NCBI RefSeq assembly: GCF_029894425.1
Contig: NZ_JARXYJ010000001.1
Coordinates: 6,964,501 to 7,028,500, forward strand
DNA length: 64,000 bases
Direction: 5' to 3'
From: Streptomyces sp. SAI-127
GTDB lineage: Bacteria > Actinomycetota > Actinomycetes > Streptomycetales > Streptomycetaceae
Shown: piece by piece, positions 52,569-61,700 of the stretch
Layout of the letters: every line of letters starts with the position of its first letter
Position numbering within the stretch: position 1 is the stretch's first letter
The notes under the pieces: generated by a model
Told to the model about the DNA's origin: nothing
Seen by the model: the letters and a program-made list of their open reading frames with translations, nothing else
Databases searched by the model: none
Translations under genes and position numbers: made by a program

Positions 52569-54650
52569 CTACGACTTGACCGCCTCCACCCGTACCGCGC
52601 ACGCCTTGAACTCCGGCATCCGGGACGTCGGGTCCAGTGCCGGGTTGGTGAGGGTGTTGGCGCGGCCCTCGCCGTACCAGTGGAAGGGCATGAAGACGGT
52701 GTCCGGGCGGATGCCGAGTGTGATGCGGGCCGGGGCCACGGCCCGCCCGCGCCGTGAGACCACGGCGACCGGGTCGCCCTCGGCCGCCCCCAGCCGCTCC
52801 GCGAGCCGTGGGTGCAGCTCCACGAACGGCCCCGGCGCGGCGGCGTTCAGCTCGTCCACCCGGCGGGTCTGCGCCCCGGACTGGTACTGCGCCACGACCC
52901 GGCCGGTCGTCAGCAGCACCGGGTACTCCTCGTCGGGCTCCTCCGCGATCGCCCGGTGCGAGACGGGGACGAAGCGGGCCCGGCCGTCCGGGGTGGCGAA
53001 GCGGTCCAGGAAGAGGCGCGGGGTACCGGGGTGCACCACCGTGTCCTCCGTCGGACACGGCCAGAACACCCCGTTCTCCTCGGCCAGCCGCCGGTAGGTG
53101 ATCCCGGAGTAGTCGGCAGGACCGCCCGCGCTCGCCCGGCGCAGCTCCTCGAAGACCTCCTCGGGGTCGGTCGGGAAGCCCTTCTCCACCCCGAGGCGGT
53201 CGGCGAGTTCGTGCATGACCTCCAGGTCGCTGCGGATGCCGTCCGGCGGCGTGATCGCCTGCCGGCGCAGCAGCACCCGCCCCTCCAGATTGGTCGTCGT
53301 GCCCGTCTCCTCGGCCCACTGCGTGACCGGCAGGACCACGTCCGCGAGGGCGGCCGTCTCCGAGAGCACGACGTCACAGACGGCGAGGAAGTCCAGGGAC
53401 TTGATGCGCTCCTCGATGTGCGCGGCGTGCGGCGCCGACACCACCGGGTTGGAGCCCATCAGCAGCAGCGACTTGATGTCCGTGCCGAGCGCGTCGAGCA
53501 ACTCGTAGGCGCTGCGCCCCGGTCCGGGCAGCGAGTCGGGGTCCACGCCCCACACCTCGGCGACATGCGCCCGCGCCGCCGGGTCGTCCAGCTTGCGGTA
53601 GCCGGGCAACTGGTCGGCCTTCTGGCCGTGTTCGCGCCCGCCCTGTCCGTTGCCCTGCCCGGTCAGACAGCCGTAGCCGCTGAACGGCCGCCCTGCCCGC
53701 CCGGTCGCCAGGCACAGGTTGATCCACGCGCTCACGGTGTCGGTGCCTTTGGACTGCTGCTCGGGCCCGCGCGCGGTGAGCACCATCGCGGACTCGGGCT
53801 CGCAGAACATCCGTACGGTCTCCCGGAGCTGGGGCACCGGAACGCCGGTGATCCGCTCCACGTACTCCGGCCAGTGGGCCATCGCGGCGGCCCGCGCGTC
53901 CTCCCAGCCGGCCGTGCGCTCACGGACGTACTCCTCGTCGACCAGCCCCTCGGCGACGACGAGGTGCAGCAGACCGAGCGCCAGCGCGAGGTCCGTCCCC
54001 GGCCGGGGCATCAGATGCAGGTCGGCCTGTTCGGCGGTCTTGGTGCGGCGGGGATCGATGACGATCAACGTGCCGCCGTTCTCCCTCAGTTCGGTGAAGA
54101 ACCGCAAGGACGGCGGCATGGTCTCGGCGAGGTTCGAGCCGACGAGGATCACACAGCCGGACTTCGGGATGTCCTCCAACGGGAAGGGCAGCCCCCGGTC
54201 CAGGCCGAAGGCCTTCATCCCCCCGGCCGCCGCGGACGACATGCAGAAACGCCCGTTGTAGTCGATCTGCGAGGTGCCGAGGACGACCCGCGCGAACTTG
54301 CCGAGCGTGTACGCCTTCTCGTTCGTCAGGCCGCCCCCGCCGAAGACCCCGCACGCGTCCGGGCCATGCTCCGCGCGCGTGCGGGACAGCTCCTCGGCGA
54401 TCCGGCCCAGTGCCTCGTCCCAGGTGGCGGGCACGAGTGTGCCCCCGGAGCGCACCAACGGGGAGGTCAGGCGCACCCGGGACGAGAGCACCGCGGGTGC
54501 CGTACGGCCCTTGCCGCACAGCGCCCCCCGGTTCACCGGGAAGTCCGCGCGCTCGCTCACCTCGACGGTCCCGTCCGGAGCGGGGGTCAGGTTCATGCCG
54601 CACTGCAGGGCGCAGTACGGGCAGTGCGTGGGCGTCGCGGTGTTCTGCAT
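52569..54650 (-). CDS. nasA: Assimilatory nitrate reductase (molybdopterin/4Fe-4S catalytic subunit)
   Basis: 693 residues. Reduces nitrate to nitrite in the cytoplasm. The 4Fe-4S cluster ligands are Cys10, Cys13, Cys17 and Cys45; Mo-bis-MGD sites include QIDYNGRFCMSSA (Cys as probable Mo ligand), GSNLAETMPP and ARGPEQQSKGTDTV. The C-terminal dinucleotide domain has FMPFHWYGEGRANTLTNPALD. It lacks the extra C-terminal [2Fe-2S] domain of some NasC/NasA, so it needs an outside electron donor. No signal peptide. GlnR-like and nir-shared motifs lie directly before ATG 54650. Confidence 0.95.
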   Translation of the reverse strand: MQNTATPTHCPYCALQCGMNLTPAPDGTVEVSERADFPVNRGALCGKGRTAPAVLSSRVRLTSPLVRSGGTLVPATWDEALGRIAEELSRTRAEHGPDACGVFGGGGLTNEKAYTLGKFARVVLGTSQIDYNGRFCMSSAAAGGMKAFGLDRGLPFPLEDIPKSGCVILVGSNLAETMPPSLRFFTELRENGGTLIVIDPRRTKTAEQADLHLMPRPGTDLALALGLLHLVVAEGLVDEEYVRERTAGWEDARAAAMAHWPEYVERITGVPVPQLRETVRMFCEPESAMVLTARGPEQQSKGTDTVSAWINLCLATGRAGRPFSGYGCLTGQGNGQGGREHGQKADQLPGYRKLDDPAARAHVAEVWGVDPDSLPGPGRSAYELLDALGTDIKSLLLMGSNPVVSAPHAAHIEERIKSLDFLAVCDVVLSETAALADVVLPVTQWAEETGTTTNLEGRVLLRRQAITPPDGIRSDLEVMHELADRLGVEKGFPTDPEEVFEELRRASAGGPADYSGITYRRLAEENGVFWPCPTEDTVVHPGTPRLFLDRFATPDGRARFVPVSHRAIAEEPDEEYPVLLTTGRVVAQYQSGAQTRRVDELNAAAPGPFVELHPRLAERLGAAEGDPVAVVSRRGRAVAPARITLGIRPDTVFMPFHWYGEGRANTLTNPALDPTSRMPEFKACAVRVEAVKS

Positions 54651-54657
54651 GCCTTTC

Positions 54658-54700
54658 AGCGTGCTTCGGCCGTGTTACACCGAGGACGGCTCCGTGTTAC
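54658..54700 (-). promoter_or_regulatory. GlnR-like and shared nitrate-regulon motifs before nasA
   Basis: Minus strand: GTAAC-N6-CCGTC-N6-GTAAC-N6-GAAGC (54700 down to 54663) gives two GTAAC half-sites 22 bp apart. The proximal one is part of GTAACAC-N7-GCACGCT, ending 7 nt before the ATG, exactly as in the nir operon leader. GlnR, perhaps with NnaR, is the expected regulator. Confidence 0.6.
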
Positions 54701-54809
54701 GCGGCAAAGACGGCGACCTCCCGATCGGCGCCCGGGAGCGGTGAGGCGCATACTCGCCCACCTGAGAGTCGTCGCAGGGCGGTACGGAAGTTGCCTGCGA
54801 TGTGAAAGA

Positions 54810-54823
54810 CGCCACATGTGGCG
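54810..54823. promoter_or_regulatory. 14-bp perfect palindrome between nasA and the adenylation gene
   Basis: CGCCACATGTGGCG, about 130 nt before the adenylation enzyme gene and 160 nt before nasA. It could be an operator for either. The rest of the gap to 54952 has a weak promoter candidate (TACAGT near 54880) and no gene. Confidence 0.5.
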
Positions 54824-54952
54824 CATTCCGTTGCGTGTTTGGCCGAGCACGCATTGTTGAGTGTTGAAAAACCGCGGCTACAGTCGAGCGCGGATCCAGC
54901 TTGGCGCCAGGCAAACCGTCATGCGATAAGCCAGCCAGGAGGTTCCCCCAGC

Positions 54953-56473
54953 ATGTCTCTGCGCCATTTGGCCCCCCGCGACCGGCACCTCTTCCGGGTC
55001 TACGGACACGGCCCCGCCGTCTCCGTCCCGGACCCGCTCGTCCACCACGCCGTCGAGCGCCAGGCGGCCGCCACCCCGCGCGTCGTGGCCGCCGAGCACG
55101 CCGGCGCGACGATCACCTACGGCGAGCTCGACCGTTACGCCGACGCCCTCGCCACCCGTCTGATCCGCGAGGGCGTACGGCCCGGCGACCACGTCGGACT
55201 CTTCGTACGCCGCTCCATCCCGATGCTCGTCGGCCTGCTCGGCATCCTGAAGGCGGGCGCCGCCTACGTCCCCCAGGACATCGGCCTAGCGCCCCCGGCC
55301 CAGCTCGCCCATGTGATCCGCACCGCCCGCACCCGGATCGTCCTGACCGTCGCCGAGCACGCGGCCCGCGTCCCGCGGGGCCCCCACGTGATCACCCTCG
55401 ACGAACCGCTGCCGTACGAGCCGGCGGGCGCGCCCCCGCGGACCGTCCGCCCCGACGACGGCTGCTACGTCCTGTTCACCTCCGGCACCACCGGCCGCCC
55501 CAACGGCGTGAAGGTCACCCACCGCAACGTCGCGGGCATCCTCCTCACCGAACCCGGCGGCCTCGGCATCCGCCCCGGCGACCGCGTGGCCCACCTGCTC
55601 AACGTGGCCTTCGACATGGCGGCCTGGGAGATCCTCGGCTGCCTCACCCACGGCGGCACCCTCGTCATCCGCGGCCGGGACATCAACGCGACGGCCCGCA
55701 CGGCCGACGTCCTGATCGCCACCCCGACCGTCCTGTCCGGCATCGACCCGGCCGTCTGCCCGCGCGTCCGCACGGTCGCCGTCGCCGGAGAGCCCTGCCC
55801 GCGCCCCCTCGCCGACCGCTGGGCCCGCCAGGCCGTCTTCTACAACTGCTGCGGCCCGACCGAGACGACCATCGTCAACACGATGAGCCGCCACGACCCG
55901 GCGGCCCCCCTGCTGACCATCGGCCGCCCCACCCCCAACAACACGGTCTACGTCCTCGACGGCGACCGTCGCCCGCTGCCCATCGGCGCGGTCGGCGAGA
56001 TGTGGGCGGGTGGCGACTGCGTATCGGCGGGCTACTTGGACAACCCCGCGCTGAACGCCGAGCGCTATGCCCCCGACCCCTTTCTCGGCGGCGAGCACCG
56101 TATGTTCCGCACGCGCGACCTCGGCCGCTGGACGCCCAGCGGCGAGCTCGAACACCTCGGCCGCACCGACGACCAGGTCAAGGTCCGCGGCTTCCGGGTC
56201 GAACTCGACTCCGTCTCCTCGGTCCTGGAAGCGGTCGAGGGCTGCGCCCGCGCGGTGACCCTGAAGCGGGACGCCCGGACCCTGGTGTCGTTCGTCAGCC
56301 CGGCGGACGTGGACCCCGACGCGGCGAGGCGGGCGGTGGCGGAGGCGTTGCCGTACTACTGCGTGCCCGAGAGTGTCATGGCCCTGACACACCTACCGGA
56401 GACCGACCGCGGCAAGATCGACAAGCAGGCCCTGCTGCGGATGGCCGACGAGCGGTTGGCGGTGGCCCGATGA
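54953..56473 (+). CDS. Stand-alone adenylation enzyme (NRPS A-domain-like), no carrier domain
   Basis: 506 residues, an ANL adenylate-forming enzyme. A3 phosphate loop FTSGTTGRPNGVK (175-187), A4 FDMAAWE (220-226), A5 NCCGPTETT (298-306), A8 GRTDDQVKVRGFRVEL (403-418) and A10 Lys488 in DRGKIDK. Asp221 aligns with Asp235 of GrsA, which holds the amino group, so the substrate is probably an alpha-amino acid; the next pocket residues are Met222 and Trp225. No thiolation or condensation domain follows. ATG 54953 follows AGGAGG. Its stop overlaps the start of the membrane flavoprotein gene (ATGA), implying joint function. Confidence 0.9.
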   Translation: MSLRHLAPRDRHLFRVYGHGPAVSVPDPLVHHAVERQAAATPRVVAAEHAGATITYGELDRYADALATRLIREGVRPGDHVGLFVRRSIPMLVGLLGILKAGAAYVPQDIGLAPPAQLAHVIRTARTRIVLTVAEHAARVPRGPHVITLDEPLPYEPAGAPPRTVRPDDGCYVLFTSGTTGRPNGVKVTHRNVAGILLTEPGGLGIRPGDRVAHLLNVAFDMAAWEILGCLTHGGTLVIRGRDINATARTADVLIATPTVLSGIDPAVCPRVRTVAVAGEPCPRPLADRWARQAVFYNCCGPTETTIVNTMSRHDPAAPLLTIGRPTPNNTVYVLDGDRRPLPIGAVGEMWAGGDCVSAGYLDNPALNAERYAPDPFLGGEHRMFRTRDLGRWTPSGELEHLGRTDDQVKVRGFRVELDSVSSVLEAVEGCARAVTLKRDARTLVSFVSPADVDPDAARRAVAEALPYYCVPESVMALTHLPETDRGKIDKQALLRMADERLAVAR

Positions 56474-57717
56474 CGACCGCACCCGTCCGCGAGACGACCG
56501 ACCTCCCGCCCCTCACCTCCGCGGCGAGGCGGCTCCTGAAGCACCCGCGGCTGATGCACTACAACCGGCTGGCGGGACTGGTGATCGCGGCCAACCTGGC
56601 CTTCCTGTGGGCCGGTTGGCCCCTGTCGACGCGGACCCTCGGCCACGCGGCGCTCGCCAACCTCGCCCTCGCCGTGATCGTCCGCCAGCAGTACGTCGTC
56701 AACCTCTTCTTCCGGCTGGCCACTCGGCCCCCGACGACCTGGCCGCTGAAGATCCGCTGGACGCTCGGGAAGGTCTACCACTTCGGCGGACTGCACGTCG
56801 GCGGAGCACTGGCCGGGACGGCCTGGTTCCTGGCCCTGACGGTCACGACACCCAATGGCCCCCTGGCGGCGGTCGGCTGGACCCTGCTGTCCCTCCTCGC
56901 GCTCATCATTGCCACCGCCCTGCCCCCGTTCCGCTCCCGCCACCACGATCACTTCGAGAAGATCCACCGCTTCGGCGGCTGGACGGCCCTCGCCCTGTTC
57001 TGGACGCACACCCTGCTGTCGTCCGCGGGACCGGCGTCACTGGCGGTGCTCGCGCTGGTCACCTTCAGCGTGGCGCTGCCCTGGCTACGGCTGCGCAAGG
57101 TGGCCGTACGCCTCGAACGCCCCTCCTCCCACGTCGTGCTGGCCCGCTTCGACCACGGCGAGACCCCCTTCGCGGGCTCCTCCACCGCGATCAGTCGCAG
57201 CCCGCTGAGGGAATGGCACTCCTTCGCCAACGTCCCCGCACCCGGCGAGCCCGGCTTCCGGCTCACCATCTCCCGGGCCGGCGACTGGACGGGCGCCTTC
57301 ATCGACGACCTGCCGGCGAAGGTCTGGGTGAAGGGCATCACCACGGCCGGAGTCGCCAACATCGAGACCCTGTTCACGAAGGTGGTCTACGTGGCGACCG
57401 GCAGCGGCATCGGCCCCTGCCTGCCCCACCTCCTCGCGGCCGAGGTCCCCTCCCGTCTGGTCTGGGCGACCCGCGACCCCCGCACCACCTACGGCGACGC
57501 CCTCGTCGACGAGATCCTCGCCGTCCAGCCGCACGCCCTGGTCTGGGACACCTCACAGCGCGGCAAGCCCGACATGGTGCGCCTCGCGTACGAGGCCTAC
57601 CGGGACTTCGGCGCCGAGGCGGTCATCTGCATCTCCAACAAGAGGCTGACCTGGCAGGTGGTGCACGGCCTGGAGCGGCGGGGGATCCCGGCGTACGGCG
57701 CGATCTGGGACTCGTAG
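56470..57717 (+). CDS. Six-helix membrane flavoprotein with FAD/NAD(P)-binding module (TmpL/TmpA-like, ferric-reductase-like)
   Basis: 415 residues. Six membrane helices (about 34-50, 58-81, 104-125, 131-151, 167-184, 188-206). His104 and His109 in YHFGGLHVGG and His166 and His180 in KIHRFGGWTALALFWTH are candidate heme ligands. The C-terminal half has REWHSF (247-252, FAD-like), GDWTGAF (271-277) and VATGSGIGPCLPHLL (308-322, NAD(P)-like). It therefore looks like a transmembrane NAD(P)H oxidoreductase. Fusions of an AMP-binding domain to such a protein are known in fungi (TmpL). The substrate and direction of electron flow are unknown. Confidence 0.82.
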   Translation: MTTAPVRETTDLPPLTSAARRLLKHPRLMHYNRLAGLVIAANLAFLWAGWPLSTRTLGHAALANLALAVIVRQQYVVNLFFRLATRPPTTWPLKIRWTLGKVYHFGGLHVGGALAGTAWFLALTVTTPNGPLAAVGWTLLSLLALIIATALPPFRSRHHDHFEKIHRFGGWTALALFWTHTLLSSAGPASLAVLALVTFSVALPWLRLRKVAVRLERPSSHVVLARFDHGETPFAGSSTAISRSPLREWHSFANVPAPGEPGFRLTISRAGDWTGAFIDDLPAKVWVKGITTAGVANIETLFTKVVYVATGSGIGPCLPHLLAAEVPSRLVWATRDPRTTYGDALVDEILAVQPHALVWDTSQRGKPDMVRLAYEAYRDFGAEAVICISNKRLTWQVVHGLERRGIPAYGAIWDS

Positions 57718-57729
57718 AAGGGGACGTCG

Positions 57730-58497
57730 ATGAACAACCTGAAGCTCGAACGGCACGGCGCGGTCGTGACCGTACGTCTGCACCGCCCGCACGTCCGCAA
57801 CGCGCTCAGCTCCGAATTGCTGGCCGAACTCCTCGACGCGCTGCGCCCGTTGGACGCGGACCCCGAGGTCGGCTGCTACGTCGTCACCGGCTCGGAACGC
57901 GTCTTCGCGGCGGGAGCCGACATCAGGGAGATGGCCGGGAAGTCGGCCGTGGACATGGCGGCCGAGGACTACTTCGCCGCGTGGGAGGAGTTCGCGGACC
58001 TGCGCACCCCGAAGATCGCCGCCGTCAACGGCCATGCGCTGGGCGGAGGATGCGAACTGGCGATGATGTGCGACCTCGTCATCGCGGGGGAGTCGGCCGT
58101 CTTCGGACAGCCGGAGATCAAGCTGGGCGTGATCCCGGGCATCGGCGGCACCCAGCGCCTGACCCGCCTGGTCGGCCACGCGAAGGCGATGGACCTGGTC
58201 CTCACCGGCCGCACGATGGACGCGCGGGAGGCGGGACGCTGCGGTCTCGTCTCCCGGGTCGTACCGGACGACCGGGTCCTGCCGGAGGCCCTGGAGGCGG
58301 CCGCGACGATCGCCTCGTACGGGCGTACGGCGGTCAGGGCGGCCCGTGAGTGTGTGCACCAGGCCCTGGAGACCGGCCTGCGCGACGGCATCCGCTTCGA
58401 ACGCCGGGTCTTCCACGCCCTGTTCGCGACGGCCGACCAGAAGGAGGGCATGACCGCGTTCCTCGAGAAACGCGCCCCGCGCTTCACCGGCCGGTGA
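57730..58497 (+). CDS. Enoyl-CoA hydratase/isomerase family protein (crotonase)
   Basis: 255 residues. The oxyanion hole is formed by AAGADIREM and HALGGGCELAMMCD; catalytic-type Glu109 and Glu129 (FGQPEIKLGVIPG) match the two glutamates of enoyl-CoA hydratase. ATG 57730 follows AAGGGGA. It lies 12 nt after the flavoprotein gene, on the same strand. It may hydrate an enoyl-CoA in fatty-acid or amino-acid catabolism, or act on the product of the adenylation enzyme; the latter is only suggested by position. Confidence 0.92.
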   Translation: MNNLKLERHGAVVTVRLHRPHVRNALSSELLAELLDALRPLDADPEVGCYVVTGSERVFAAGADIREMAGKSAVDMAAEDYFAAWEEFADLRTPKIAAVNGHALGGGCELAMMCDLVIAGESAVFGQPEIKLGVIPGIGGTQRLTRLVGHAKAMDLVLTGRTMDAREAGRCGLVSRVVPDDRVLPEALEAAATIASYGRTAVRAARECVHQALETGLRDGIRFERRVFHALFATADQKEGMTAFLEKRAPRFTGR

Positions 58498-58504
58498 CGG
58501 CCGA

Positions 58505-58539
58505 CCCGGGAGGCGGGGCACCGTGCCCCGCCTCCCGGG
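58505..58539. terminator. Bidirectional terminator between crotonase and SanA-like genes
   Basis: A near-perfect 16-bp stem (arms 58505-58521 and 58523-58539, beginning CCCGGGAGGCGGGG) between convergent genes. It can serve both. Confidence 0.85.
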
Positions 58540-58553
58540 CCACCTCGGCGGCC

Positions 58554-59243
58554 TCAGCGGCGGGCCGAGGCCAGCGCGTCCGCCACACCCGGCTCCTTCG
58601 GTCCCAGGAACCGCGGATCCGGCCGGACCACCACGTCCAGGGCCGCCTTGCCCGCCGCGAGGATCTCCCGGGTACCGCCGTAGTACCAGGTGACGTCGTG
58701 CTTGGCGTCGACACCGATGCCGTACGACGTCACCCCCGCCGCCTGGCAGAGCGCGACCGCGCGCCGGATGTGGAAGCCCTGGCTGATGAGCACCGCCTTG
58801 TGGACGCCGAAGATCTTCCTGGCGCGCACGCAGGAGTCCCAGGTGTCGAAGCCCGCGTAGTCGCTGACGATCCGCGTGTCCGGGACGCCGTGCCGCGTCA
58901 GGTACGCGCGCATGGCGTCGGGCTCGTCGTAGTCCTCGCGGCTGTTGTCGCCGGTGACGAGGACGACCTCGATCCGGTTCTCCCGGTACAGCTTCGCCGC
59001 CGCGTCGAGCCGATGGGCGAGATACGGCGACGGCTCGCCGTCCCACAGCCCGGCACCGAAGACGACGGCCACCTCGGTGCGCGGCACGTCGGCCGTCGTC
59101 CGCAGCCGGTCACCCGTCACGACGTACATCCAGGTCGACGGCAGCAGCGCGAGCACACACCCCGCCATCACGGCCTGCACGAGCCTGCGCCGCCCGGCAC
59201 GCGTGCGTGGCAGGCGCGGTCCGCGCACCTTCGGCAGTCGCAT
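58554..59243 (-). CDS. SanA/YdcF-type DUF218 membrane protein
   Basis: 229 residues. A basic N-terminus, one membrane helix (about 24-42), then the DUF218 domain: VVFGAGLWDGEPSPYLAHRL, VLVTGDNSREDYDEPDAM and SQGFHIRRAVAL. E. coli SanA affects envelope permeability to vancomycin; the biochemical activity of the family is poorly known. ATG 59243 follows GGGAGGGA. It is divergent from the chelatase gene. Confidence 0.88.
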   Translation of the reverse strand: MRLPKVRGPRLPRTRAGRRRLVQAVMAGCVLALLPSTWMYVVTGDRLRTTADVPRTEVAVVFGAGLWDGEPSPYLAHRLDAAAKLYRENRIEVVLVTGDNSREDYDEPDAMRAYLTRHGVPDTRIVSDYAGFDTWDSCVRARKIFGVHKAVLISQGFHIRRAVALCQAAGVTSYGIGVDAKHDVTWYYGGTREILAAGKAALDVVVRPDPRFLGPKEPGVADALASARR

Positions 59244-59406
59244 CGGACGGTCCCTCCCCGGTCGGCCTTCCGACAACGAGAGACGTACGGTCAGGCCGAT
59301 CGGTTCGCCCGCAGGAGCGTGACCAGCCTCACTGCCGGACGAGAATGCGCAGGTCACGCCGCCTCACACGCCTGCGCCCCGCATGGTGAACCGTCGGAAA
59401 GCACGC

Positions 59407-59444
59407 GTTATTGCCGTGAAACGGGGTGGCAACCTCAGGCCGTC
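59407..59444 (+). promoter_or_regulatory. GlnR-like box before the sirohydrochlorin chelatase gene
   Basis: GTTAT-N6-GAAAC-N6-GCAAC-N6-CCGTC steps by 11 bp, with a good GTTA and GAAAC pair (GlnR consensus gTnAc-N6-GaAAc). It ends 11 nt before ATG 59456, a distance close to those at the nir operon and nasA. Confidence 0.55.
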
Positions 59445-59455
59445 ACCATCGTTCC

Positions 59456-60250
59456 ATGAACCGGATCAGCAGCCAGCCCAGCCTCGTCTCCCTCGACGAC
59501 AGGCGCCGCCCCGAGCCGTCCGCGCTCGTCCTGGTGGCCCACGGCAGCCGCGATCCGCGCACCCTGAACACGGTCCACGAACTCCTGGACCAGGTCCGCG
59601 CCCAGCGCCCCGACCTGCCGGTGCACCTGGGCCACATCGAGCTGAACGAGCCCCTGCTGCCGGACACCCTGGCGTCCCTGGGTACGGCGGAGGCGGTCCT
59701 GGTCCCGCTGCTGCTCAGCCGCGGCTATCACGTCAAGCGCGACATCCCGGAGATGGCGGCGGCCTCCGCGGCCCGCACGCGCGTGGCTGCCCCGCTGGGC
59801 CCGCACCCGCTGCTCGTGGAGACCCTGCACGCCCGCCTGGTCGAGGCGGGCTGGGGCACGAACCAGGAGACCCGCCGCACCAGCGCGGTGGTCCTCGCGT
59901 CGGCGGGCTCCCGCGACCCCGACTCGGCCGTGGACACCCGCCGCACGGCCCACCTTCTGTCGGACCGCCTGGGCGTCCCGGTGGTCCCGGCCTACGCCTC
60001 CGCGGCGACCCCGACGGTCGACACGGCGATCCGCGCACTGGCAGCGCGAGGTCGCGACAGGGTGGCGGTGGCGTCGTACTTCACGGCCCCCGGCCTGTTC
60101 GCGACCCAGTGCGCGGCGAAGGCCCCGTGGATCGCCTCGGCCCCCCTGGGCACCCACCCCGCGATGGCGGACCTGATCCTGCACCGTTACGACCAGGTCG
60201 CCGGCCGAAGGGGCGCGACCAGCCACCAACTGCCCGCACTCGCCGTATAA
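59456..60250 (+). CDS. Sirohydrochlorin chelatase (CbiX/SirB-like)
   Basis: 264 residues, two CbiX domains. The first has LVAHGSRDP with metal-binding His29 and a second His in [11 protein letters not shown] (His92); the second half ([25 protein letters not shown]) keeps the fold but lacks those His residues. It inserts iron (siroheme) or cobalt into sirohydrochlorin. The GlnR-like box upstream and the siroheme-dependent NirB in the window favour iron. ATG 59456 has no ribosome-binding site and may be leaderless; the frame starts slightly upstream but without conservation. Confidence 0.9.
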   Translation: MNRISSQPSLVSLDDRRRPEPSALVLVAHGSRDPRTLNTVHELLDQVRAQRPDLPVHLGHIELNEPLLPDTLASLGTAEAVLVPLLLSRGYHVKRDIPEMAAASAARTRVAAPLGPHPLLVETLHARLVEAGWGTNQETRRTSAVVLASAGSRDPDSAVDTRRTAHLLSDRLGVPVVPAYASAATPTVDTAIRALAARGRDRVAVASYFTAPGLFATQCAAKAPWIASAPLGTHPAMADLILHRYDQVAGRRGATSHQLPALAV

Positions 60251-60306
60251 CCGCCACCCGGCAGACGTACAGGCGAATTGTCAGTCACTGCCCGTACTGT
60301 CGAGAC

Positions 60307-61545
60307 ATGCCGTACGACCTGCAGTCAACAGAACGCTGGGCCCCAGAACCCGATAAACGCCCCGGCCGCACCGCCTTCCAGCGCGACCGGGCCCGCATCC
60401 TCCACTCCGCCGCGCTCCGGAGGCTCGCCGGCAAGACGCAGGTCGTCACACCAGGAACCCGCAGTCACGCCTGGGACGCCAGCCCCCGCACCCGGCTCAC
60501 CCACTCCCTGGAATGCGCCCAGGTCGGCCGTGAGCTCGGCGCGGCCCTCGGCTGTGACCCGGACCTGGTCGAGGCCGCCTGTCTGGCCCACGACCTCGGC
60601 CACCCCCCGTTCGGTCACAACGGCGAACAGGCGCTGAACGAGTTCGCCGACGACTGCGGAGGCTTCGAGGGCAACGCCCAGTCCCTGAGGCTCCTGACCC
60701 GCATCGAGCCCAAACGCTTCACCGACGAGGGATCGGTGGGACTGAACCTCACCAGAGCCACCCTCGACGCCGCCACCAAGTACCCCTGGCCGCGCGGAGC
60801 GCAGTCGCGGAAGTTCGGCGTCTACGAGGACGACCGCCCCGTCTTCGACTGGATCCGCAAGGACGCCCCGGGCACCCGCACCACCTTCGAGGCCCAGGTG
60901 ATGGACTGGGCCGACGACGTGGCCTACTCGGTCCACGACGTCGAGGACGGCCTGCACGCGGGCCACATCGACCCCAACTACCTGCACGCCGAACCGGAAC
61001 GCCGGGCCGTCTTCGAGGTGGCCCTCGGCAGGTACGTCGCCGCCGACACCGACCCGGCGGAACTAGCGGAAGCCCTCGACCGCCTCCAGGACCAGCCATG
61101 GTGGCCGCACGGCTACGACGGCTCGGCCGTCGCCCAGGCCCGCCTCAAGGACGCCACCAGCCAGCTCATCGGCCGCTTCTGCCTCTCCGCCGAAGCCGCC
61201 ACGCGCGAGCGGTACGGCACCGGCAGACTCACGAGATACGACGCCGAACTCGTCGTACCGCACGGGACCCGCCTGGAGTGCGCGGTCCTCAAGGCCGTCG
61301 CCGACCGGTATGTCATGCAGCGCGCGGAGCAGGAGCGGCTGCGGGCCGACCAGCGGATCGTCGTCGCCGAACTGGCCGAGGTGCTCACCGTCCGCGCCCC
61401 GGACGGCCTCGAGCCCCAGTTCCACGCGCTGTTCGACGACGCGCCCGACGACCGCGCGCGCAAGCGGGTGATCGTCGACCAGATCGCGTCCCTCACCGAC
61501 GCGTCCGCCCGTTCGCTTCACGCCCGTCTCACGGGTCACCTGTGA
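60307..61545 (+). CDS. dgt: Deoxyguanosinetriphosphate triphosphohydrolase-like protein
   Basis: 412 residues, HD-domain dNTPase. [17 protein letters not shown] supplies His66 and the family motif; [14 protein letters not shown] gives His95, Asp96, His99 and His104; the later [16 protein letters not shown] holds the fourth metal ligand Asp. It hydrolyses dNTPs to nucleosides and triphosphate. A -10-like TACTGT (60295-60300) ends 6 nt before ATG 60307 and there is no ribosome-binding site, suggesting a leaderless mRNA. It lies near dnaG, as is common in actinobacteria. Confidence 0.95.
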   Translation: MPYDLQSTERWAPEPDKRPGRTAFQRDRARILHSAALRRLAGKTQVVTPGTRSHAWDASPRTRLTHSLECAQVGRELGAALGCDPDLVEAACLAHDLGHPPFGHNGEQALNEFADDCGGFEGNAQSLRLLTRIEPKRFTDEGSVGLNLTRATLDAATKYPWPRGAQSRKFGVYEDDRPVFDWIRKDAPGTRTTFEAQVMDWADDVAYSVHDVEDGLHAGHIDPNYLHAEPERRAVFEVALGRYVAADTDPAELAEALDRLQDQPWWPHGYDGSAVAQARLKDATSQLIGRFCLSAEAATRERYGTGRLTRYDAELVVPHGTRLECAVLKAVADRYVMQRAEQERLRADQRIVVAELAEVLTVRAPDGLEPQFHALFDDAPDDRARKRVIVDQIASLTDASARSLHARLTGHL

Positions 61546-61555
61546 TGCTTGCGGG

Positions 61556-61568
61556 ACACAAGTTGTGT
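61556..61568. promoter_or_regulatory. ACACAA-G-TTGTGT palindrome before the FAD oxidoreductase gene
   Basis: Perfect 6-1-6 palindrome 11 nt after the dgt stop. The 155-bp gap also has GTGGCC-N6-GGCCAC (61614-61631) and a six-codon frame with a strong ribosome-binding site (GGAGGAGACGGGAG, then ATG 61607). No larger gene is supported. Confidence 0.5.
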
Positions 61569-61700
61569 GGAGGAGACGGGAGTGACATGGATCGAGACCG
61601 AATGTGACCCTCCGTGGCCTGATCGGGCCACTCCCTCTTCCCCCATCACACTCCGTGCGGGACGCTCCCATGTGGCGGCACCCTTACGAGGAGGCATCAA

